Assembly (NCBI RefSeq): GCF_002575655.3
Contig: NC_053039.3
Span: 216,275,622-216,339,621, forward strand
Origin: Aegilops tauschii subsp. strangulata
Taxonomy: Eukaryota > Streptophyta > Magnoliopsida > Poales > Poaceae
DNA: 64,000 nt
Direction: 5' to 3'
The translations under genes and the position numbers were made by a program. Below the pieces are notes generated by a model that was given only the letters and a program-made list of their open reading frames with translations, did not search any database and was not told the origin of the DNA. Positions 56,959 through 64,000 of this stretch are shown here, one piece after another (the first letter of the stretch is position 1; each line of letters starts with the position of its first letter).

Positions 56959-58858
56959 TGATAACCCACAAGTATAGGGGATCACAACAGTTTTCGAGGG
57001 TAGAGTATTCAACCCAAATTTATTGATTCGACACAAGGGGAGCCAAAGAATATTTGCAAGTATTAGCAGCTGAGTTGTCAATTCAACCACACCTAGAGAT
57101 TAATTATATGCAGCAAAGTGATCAGTAGCAAAGTAATATGATAGTTTTGATAGTAGTAGTGATGGCAATAGTAACGTTAACAGTGATAGCAATGATTTTG
57201 TAGCAAGTGCAATAGTAACAGTAATAGTAGTAACTTAACAGAAACAATATAAGAGAAATTTGTAGGCATTGGAGCGTGAATTCGTTGGATGATATTCATC
57301 ATATAACAGTCATAATCTAGGGCGATACGACACTAGCTCCATGTATTCCGTAAATAGTCATACATGCTTATGGAAAGAACTTGCATGTAGGGATGAAAAT
57401 CGAGCCAAAACGGACAGAACCAAGTGCTATCATATTTGTTTTCACATTTTTTTGCATAAGCGGAAACGAATACAGAAACCTCGAAAATGAATACGGAAAT
57501 AGATACTATCGGAAATGGACATGGAGCGAATACAAAACGGATACGGAAACAAAAATAGGCATTGATCGGAACTTAAAAACCCCTTGAATCATAGAGAAAT
57601 ACACACAAAAACAAACAAATTTAATGAGTTGTTAACACGGCTGCAAAATAATATCATTATGTTAGCAACTTAGCGTAGTATTGTAGTAGTACCGGACAAT
57701 TGTGTTATTGTGTTCTTAGATCAATTCTACTAATTGTGTCATTGTGTTCTCTTTGGTGGTTGGGCTACAAAATAGCTATAGGTCTATAGTAAAAACAGAA
57801 ATTCCATAAGTTCCGTTTCCATGCATGATTCGCCGGAAAACATCGTTCCGTTTTTGTTTCCGTTTCCGCGTAAAAAAAATCATTTCCACTTCTGTTTTGC
57901 AAATTTCCGTTTTCAATTTCATATTTCCTCTCCGTTTCCATTTTTCCACTCCATTTTCATCCCTACTTGCATGACATCTTTTGTCCTACCCTCCCGTAGC
58001 AGCGGGGTCCTATTGGAAACTAAGGGATATTAAGGCCTCTTTTTAATAGAGAACCGGAACAAAGCATTGACACATAGTGAATACATGAACTCCTCAAACT
58101 ACAGTCATCACCGGGAAGTGTCTCGATTTCTGTGACTCCAGGGTTGCCGGATCATAACACATAGTAGATGACTATAACTTGCAAGATCGGATCTAGAACA
58201 TAGACATAATGGTGATAACATAAATGGTTCAGATATGAAATCATGGCACCCCGGCCCAAAGTGACAAGCATTAAGCATGGAAAAGTCATAGCAACATCAA
58301 TCTCAGAACATAATGGATACTAGGGATCAAGCCCTAACAAAACTAACTCGATTACATGATGAATCGCATCCAACTCCTCACCGACCAGCGAGCCTACAAA
58401 GGAATTACTCACTCCCGGTGGAGAGCATCATGGAATTGGCGACGGAGAAGGGTTGGTGATGACGAAGATCAAAGATCCCCCTCTCCGGAGCCCTAAACGG
58501 ACTCCAGATCTGGCCTCCCGATGAAGAACAGGAGGCGGCGGCGGCGCCGTCTCGTGAAATGCGATAATTATTCCTCCCTGATTTTTTCTCTGAAAATGTG
58601 ATTTTATAGTGTCAGGGTTGAGGTCTACGGGGCCACCAGGTGGGGACAACCCACCTGGGCGCGCCTGGAGGGGGCGCGTCCTGGTGGGTTGTGCCCACCC
58701 AGGTGCCCCCCCTCCGGTGGTTCTTGGCTCCAGTATTTTTCATATATTATATAAAAAATCCTCGCAAAGTTTCGTCCCAATCCGAGAATTTTTATTTCTG
58801 CACAAAAACAACACCATGGTAGTTCTGCTGAAAACAGCATGAGTCCGGGTTAGTGTCA
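56959..58858 (-). repeat. LTR of the element C family, truncated, minus orientation
   Basis: Starts TGATAACCCACAAGTATAGG, the exact reverse of the end of the LTR at 29616, and follows that LTR backwards until CCGGGTTAGTGTCATT near 58858, where the LINE begins. About 55 bp of the LTR start is missing. It lies next to the MULE minisatellite, so it was probably inserted there; AACTA (56954-56958) would be the target copy. A hAT element sits inside at 57388-57965. Confidence 0.82.
57388..57965. mobile_element. Non-autonomous hAT element (578 bp)
   Basis: Terminal inverted repeats TAGGGATGAAAAT and ATTTTCATCCCTA, and an exact 8-bp duplication CTTGCATG on both sides (57380-57387, 57966-57973). An 8-bp duplication with TAGGGATGAAAA-type ends is the hAT signature. 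Inner sequence is rich in GGAAACGG-like and inverted CCGTTTCC-like short repeats near each end. No coding sequence. Confidence 0.88.
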
Positions 58859-58864
58859 TTTTTT

Positions 58865-58990
58865 CGAGAGCACGCAAAGCACGTGCCTTACTTTTATAGA
58901 AGAGAGCAAAACAATTTACAAGATGTCTAGCGAGTGCGAGGCACTCGAAGACGAACACACGCATGCCACCACTCATACAAGAACCCAAAA
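58865..58990 (-). other. 3' untranslated region of the LINE
   Basis: About 125 bp between the ORF2 stop and the A run. Contains CGAGTGCCTCGCACTCG, an imperfect inverted repeat (about 58932-58950) that could fold as a small hairpin near the 3' end. Confidence 0.55.
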
Positions 58991-61900
58991 CTAATCTCTC
59001 ACAAAGCGTTGTAAACTACCGCCTCCCCGGACCGCCGTCTTCCAATCGCTAAGTTCCTCAAGAATCTTCTTCATGAGCTCATGTGCGTCCACTTGTTGCT
59101 CAGCTCTGCTGAACACCCTAGCATTCCTTTGCTTCCAGAGTGACCATGTCGTCCAAATGACCAGGGTGTCGAACCCACGTTTGTCTTCCTTTGCGAAGCC
59201 CGATCGTTGCAACATCCACCATTCGACAAAGGAGTTTGTGGTCACGGGGCAAGTGATCTGAATGTCGAAACAGCCCATCCAAGTGGCACGCGTGTAGCCA
59301 CATTGCACCAAGATGTGGTCCACAGTTTCTTCGTCCTGTAAGCAAATATAGCAAGCCGAGGTATGATCTTGCAAACCATGACGAGTGCGTCGATCCGCCG
59401 TCCACAGGCGATGTTGTGAAGCAAGCCAACCAAAGATCTTGCATTTGAGGGGTGCGAGGCTTCTCCAGATGGCTGCGGCGTAAGGGCAAATCGGCAGGCC
59501 CTCGCAAAGACGAGTGTAGGTGGATTTAGCCGAGAATGTCAAGGAGGTCGCAGATGGCCACAGAAAGCTGTCAGGTGACCGATCATCTCGCTGCACCGAG
59601 GCAATGGCGTGCCTCAAATGCATGAGCTGAATAAGCGCCATGTGTGAGGAAATGAAGGGGATGTCCAGTGCCCATTGCTCCTCCTCTAGTGCCCATTGCA
59701 CTGTCCTGGTGTTGATGCGGCGTGTATCTACCATCTCGAGGATGAGAGGCATGATGTCTTGCACAGAGTGGCCATGTATCCAGCGATCCTTCCAGAACAG
59801 TACTCTATCTCCTCGTCCCACCTCAATGCGCACCAAGCAGTCAAAAATGGCTCTTGCTTCCGGATCGATCAGCATGCCAAGACCTTGCCAAGGCCGCTCA
59901 GACTCAGTACATCTCAATCATTCCCACCTAAGTCGCAACGCCAGCACCTGAACTCTCAAGTTTTTGATGCCGAGTCCTCCGTACTTCACCGGGCGACAGA
60001 TTTTGTCCCAAGCAACCAAACACGGCCCACCATGAACCTTGTCTTTCCCGGCCCAAAAGAAAGACCGCATATAGCTATTTATGTCTTCAAGTACCCAAGC
60101 GGGTGGCTGCAGCACCAGGAGCTGGTGGATTGGCCGAGCAGATATAACTGACTTGGCAAGCACCAGCCTGCCTGCTCTCTGGACGAGCCCTCTATGCCAA
60201 GCGGGCATGCATTTCCTCACCAAGTCGAGCAGTGGCTGCCAGTCTTGCTTCATAAGCTTTTTGATAGCTAGCTGCAGTCCCAAGTATCGACATGGGAACT
60301 CTGCAAGGTTGCAATGCAGAAGATCGACAACACGCTCTTTGTCCTCTTGATCACCATGGATGAGAGTGGCAGTGGATTTCGTATAGTTGACTTTGAGTCC
60401 AGAGGCTTCTTCGAACATGTCCAGCGCAAACTTGATAAAGCTGAGGTTAGAGATGGTAGGATGGGCGAATAGCGCAACATCATCAGCATAGATGGACACC
60501 CTTTGCCAAGCTGAAATACCTCTGTAAGCGGATAGCACTCTCTACTCCAACGCCTTGCCAAAGATCGTGGTTAGGGCATCCATAGCAATCATGAAGAGGA
60601 GCGGCGAAATGGGGTCGCCTTGCCGAAGACCACAAGCATGTGCAATGCTTCTTCCCGGCACGCCATTGACCAAGATCTTAGTGGTTGTAGATTGGAGCAA
60701 GATCGAGACCCACCAGAGCCATTTGTTACCAAGCCCTTTTGCTCTCAAAACCTCAAAGAGGAAAGGCCAAGAGAGAGAGTCGAACGCTCTTGATATGTCA
60801 AGTTTTAGAAAGACTCCTTTACTTCTCCTCGCCGCAATCTTCTTGGCCACTTACCGAACCAAGAGAAAGTTGTCATGCAGGTTTCTTCCTCTAATGAACG
60901 CCGATTGGTTGATGGTGACCAAGTCCTTCATGTTCGGTCGCACTCTGGTAGCAAGAAGCTTCGCGAATATTTTGGCCATGCTATGCGGCAAGCTGATGGG
61001 GCGATAATCTCCCACTCTTTCTGTGTCCGGCTTCTTTGGTAGTAGCACAATGAGGGCACGGTTCAACTTGGAGATGCCATGACCGTCACCCACATAAAGT
61101 TTGAGTAGGACGGTCGTAATGTCATGTTTGATGATCGGCCAGGCTTTTTTGTAGAAAGCACCAACAAATCCATCAGGTTCGGGGGCTCTATCCGGGTGGA
61201 GTACTTTGATGACTGCCCAAACCTCCTCTTCAGTAAAGATGGCCTCAAGATCATCAAGGTTTAAAGATTCCATGCCGAGGTAGTTAAGGTCCAGAGTGAA
61301 CTGACTTGCATGTGTTGTGCCAATGATGTCCTGATAACTCTCAGAAAAAACTTGCTCCATGCGATCCGGGTATGTGATCATCTTGTCTCCATGCTTGATC
61401 AGCGGGATAAAGTTCTTCGCTCTCCTCCCATTAGCGAAGGCCTGGAAAAACTTGGTATTGGCATCCCCTTCTTTGAGCCATCTGTATCTCGACCGCTGCC
61501 TGTCGATGGTTCATTGCAAAGAGGCCAAACCAATCAACGCTAGTTTAAGGGAGTTTCTGAGCCAACATTCGAGCTCCGTGAGCTGCCTTCGCTCCATGGC
61601 TTTGTCAAACCTGAGAACGATCCAGTTAGCCACCGCCATTTGCAACTTGATTTTGCCGGTCTTGTGATGTCCCCAAGCTTGGAGGGCGATAGCAATGTTG
61701 CGTAACATCTCATTAAGCCTCTGGAAGGGGTCAGTAATCTGTTCGTCGCAAGTCCAAGCCTCACGCACAACCTCTTCGAAGCCTTCCAGCTTGAGCCAAA
61801 ACATCTCGAACCTGAACCTCTTCTTGTGGTAGAAGGGAGCATTGGTAGTTAGATGAAGTGGCGCATGATCGGAAATCCCAGTGGACAAGGCCTGCAACAG

Positions 61901-62557
61901 GTTGTCCGTGTGATCCAACTCCCAATCCATGGAAACTAGAACACGGTCAATCTTAGTAAGCGTGGGTCTCTCCCTCTCATTCGACCACGTGAAACGCCTC
62001 CCATGCATGTATAGCTCCTTGAGCTTGTGCTCATCCACGAACCATCTAAATTTGTTCATCATGCCTCTGTTGAGATTGTTGTTGCTTTTTTCGAAAGTTG
62101 TGAGGATCATGTTAAAGTCTCCTAAAATCATCCAAGCTCCCGGACAAGTTGCTCTTCTCGCAGACAAGTCCTCAAGAAACTTGGTCTTGAGCTCATCGCC
62201 TTGTGGCCCGTAAACCATCCACCACGGCGCGCTTCCTTTAGGTTGCACCCAACCTGTCTGGAAGTTAGCATCGTTCTGCACCCCCACCACTTCCACCACA
62301 GTGGAATCCCAAGCCAGCAAGATACCTCCACGAGTTTCCTCCAAAGGCACATAAGCAAAACTGTCAAAGGACAGCCCTAGACATTGCATAATAGTGTACT
62401 TATCGATTACATCCATTTTCATTTCTTGCAAGCAAACTAGGCTACTCTTGACAGTGCCAATGAACTCCTTGACCGCCTTTCTCTTGGCCGTGTTGTTTAG
62501 GCCTCGAACATTCCAACAGATTAGTGCGGGACTTAAATCCATGACAAAGTTAGCCAC
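58991..62557 (-). pseudogene. LINE ORF2: endonuclease, reverse transcriptase, zf-RVT
   Basis: One frame of 1189 codons from ATG 62557 to 58991 with exactly four in-frame stops (61513-61511, 60853-60851, 60544-60542, 59920-59918) and no frameshift. The endonuclease domain (residues about 1-230) has CWNVRGLNN, LQEMKMD, GDFNMIL and SDHAPLH. RT (about 460-760) has SAFIRGRNLHDN, KLDISRAFDSLSW, GLRQGDPISPLLF and IYADDVALF (about 688). The C-terminus has the zf-RVT pattern CYICLQDEETVDHILVQCGY. In the family the protein nicks target DNA and primes cDNA synthesis there. Full activity is lost through the stops. Confidence 0.93.
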
Positions 62558-62583
62558 CCACTCCCACCCTTCACGCGTGAAGC

Positions 62584-63778
62584 CTATATAGCCTCGACGC
62601 TTCTTGCCAAGCTTGCCTCCGTGTCATGCATTGGGACTATCTTGCCGAACAATGCCGCAATCACTCTCACGTGCTGCTCTTGAAGGGGGGAGTCAAATAA
62701 GTCCTTGAGCTCCTGGACCGCCACGTCATCAGCAGTGAGATCCTCTGGAACCAGACCAAGCGCCCTAAGCAACACATTTTCCGCCGGCGTGGCCTTTGTG
62801 GTGCAGCTAGGAGCCGATCGCTTCGTCGCACGAGTGGTGCGCCTGGGTGTGAAAGGCTCGGATTGTGGTCGAAGCGTTGCAACTTGTACTTCTTTCAGCA
62901 GGGGAGGAGCGAGCTTCTTCATGATGTTGGAGCAAAAGCTTTTGAGCCGAGCAAATGCCAAAGCCTCTTGAGATGTCATCCCCTCCGTGAGGGTTGCAAA
63001 GGCCCTTTGCTCATCACAAGAATCAGGTCGCTGCATCTCCAAGTCGTCCAGGGCAGCCAAGTTGGAGAGATCAGAGTCAAGAATGGTGTCCGTACGTGCA
63101 TGGCCAGGAATAGCTACCACCGTACGTGCATGGCCATGATTCCCATCACAGGTCCCATCGACGAGCCCCACATGCAGCGTGAGTGCAGGGCCCGACGCAT
63201 CCCACGTGCCCATGTTCGAGTCTACATGCCTCGGGATGCCTTCAGTGGCTCCCACCACCACCATCACCGCGGGGACAGACGTGAACCCAGTCGATGCTTC
63301 ACCTAACCCCTCCGGGCCCGCTAGAGCCACAACATTGGGGCCCGGCAGGTTGGTCATGTCCGTGTCTCCCTCAGAATTCCTCCTGTCCTCACCCGCAACC
63401 AGTTGCATGTACGCGTCTCCTTCGGGATTCCTCCTGTCCTCACCCGCAACCAGTTGGTGCGGCACAGTGGGATTGGCCACTTGCGGCTCGCCGATCAAGC
63501 CCACGACCGCGCCCTCAGGTGCCGTTGGTGGGGTGGCAGGTGCCAACTCCATAACTACAATTGGCGGAAGCGCGGGCTCCGAAATAAGAGATCTGCTCGC
63601 AGTGCGTGCCACCCTCTCCTGAACTGCCATGTTGTCCTGGACTGCACCTCTCTCCAACGAGTCGTTTTGATTATGAATTCCAGAAGGCACATCGGTCCCC
63701 ACCTTATCGGATAAGCGGTCAAAAGCTGAGATCCTGACCGACAGCCTGTCCTGCACCGCCAAGGGGGCCCCATCGTTG
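62584..63778 (-). CDS. LINE ORF1 (C-terminal and central part)
   Basis: Open frame ending at 62584, 26 nt upstream of ORF2, as in L1 elements. The apparent first codon at 63762 is TTG; the frame is closed by a TGA slightly upstream, so the N-terminus is either frameshifted or lies in another frame (63899-63555 is open). It is rich in Pro, Ala, Val and Glu and shows no finger or RRM that I can recognise. It contains a tandem peptide repeat (QLVAGEDRRNPEGDAYM then QLVAGEDRRNSEGDTDM) and a second, HARTVVAIPGHART. In the family ORF1 proteins bind RNA. The C-terminal 100 residues (SQEALAFARLKSFCSNIMKK) resemble plant LINE ORF1 tails. Confidence 0.6.
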
Positions 63779-64000
63779 AGATCATCTCCTTTGGCGCCAT
63801 CGGTGGTAAGCGCCAGTCATCCACCACCGTGGCCGGCGGCGGCGAGGCAGAACTTCCGCCATGGCCGCGCCCCGAGCTGCCAGCACGGGAGTCGCGCACC
63901 CCTAATTGCCAGGCACGCTGTTGAGGTATGATGCCGGCGCCATTGCCGGCGCTGAACTCACTGCCCGAGTCCGGAATACCGCTCTGCCCACTGTCAGAGG
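63779..64000 (-). other. LINE 5' part at the window edge
   Basis: Continues the LINE. It is GC-rich, with an open minus-strand frame (63899 onward) that may encode the ORF1 N-terminus in another phase. Too short to say more. Confidence 0.4.

Larger units (their letters stand above)
58859..64000 (-). mobile_element. L1-type LINE, extends beyond the window
   Basis: Minus strand: ORF1, ORF2 (endonuclease, RT, zinc finger), short 3' untranslated region and a 6-nt A run (TTTTTT at 58859-58864 on the plus strand). The 5' end is outside the window. It interrupts the LTR at 58858. No LTRs or terminal repeats are seen, as expected. Confidence 0.9.

Noticed and set aside
58991..62557. Host endonuclease/exonuclease gene
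   Set aside because: The endonuclease domain is fused in frame to RT and zf-RVT, the LINE ORF2 order.

Overview
This is nuclear DNA from a large-genome grass. I place it in the Triticeae (wheat, rye, barley group) from recalled LTR sequences of the Angela-type Copia and Athila-type Gypsy families and from two CACTA arms; no search was run. I see no host gene, tRNA or rRNA. Almost every base is transposable element (TE), and the window is best read as elements inserted inside other elements.

Layout, left to right. (1) <1-19070: a minus-strand Ty3/Gypsy chromovirus with very long LTRs (about 4.4 kb) and a small, internally deleted interior (3013-6086). Its right LTR is split by a minus-strand Angela-like Copia (9012-17603, TSD CAGGG). 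(2) 19071-26747: the right arm of a CACTA transposon, itself split by a minus-strand non-autonomous Athila-lineage element (19345-26417, TSD TATGT/TACGT). (3) 26748-28235 and 47470-51388: two pieces of one plus-strand Athila-lineage element, split by a second Athila-lineage element (28236-47469, TSD GTATG). That second element contains a solo LTR (32911-34182, TSD CTTGC) and a decayed Copia (34680-43416, TSD ACAAG). (4) 51389-52676: the right arm of a second CACTA, with (CTT)n tracts and TTTGCCGTC subterminal repeats. (5) 52677-53620: minus-strand LTR fragments. (6) About 53621-56958: a Mutator-like (MULE) transposase pseudogene. (7) 56959-58858: a minus-strand Athila-type LTR holding a 578-bp hAT element. 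(8) 58859->64000: a minus-strand L1-type LINE with ORF1 and ORF2.

Inferred order, oldest to youngest: LTR fragments; CACTA-2; Athila element D; Athila element C and CACTA-1; then the chromovirus, the non-autonomous element, the solo LTR and the two Copias. LTR divergence judged by eye agrees: lowest in the Copias and the non-autonomous element (about 2%), higher in the chromovirus and element C.

The points most worth a second look are a perfect hairpin of four W-box cores kept in both chromovirus LTRs; a phased array of six 16-nt palindromes just upstream of a TATA box in the solo LTR; an uncharacterised leader ORF in the chromovirus; a Copia with wrecked genes but young LTRs; a Copia polyprotein broken by one stop codon; a LINE ORF2 broken only by four in-frame stops; and element C sitting exactly where its host's sequence matches its own 3' internal end. 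Family names are from memory, and divergence values are hand estimates.
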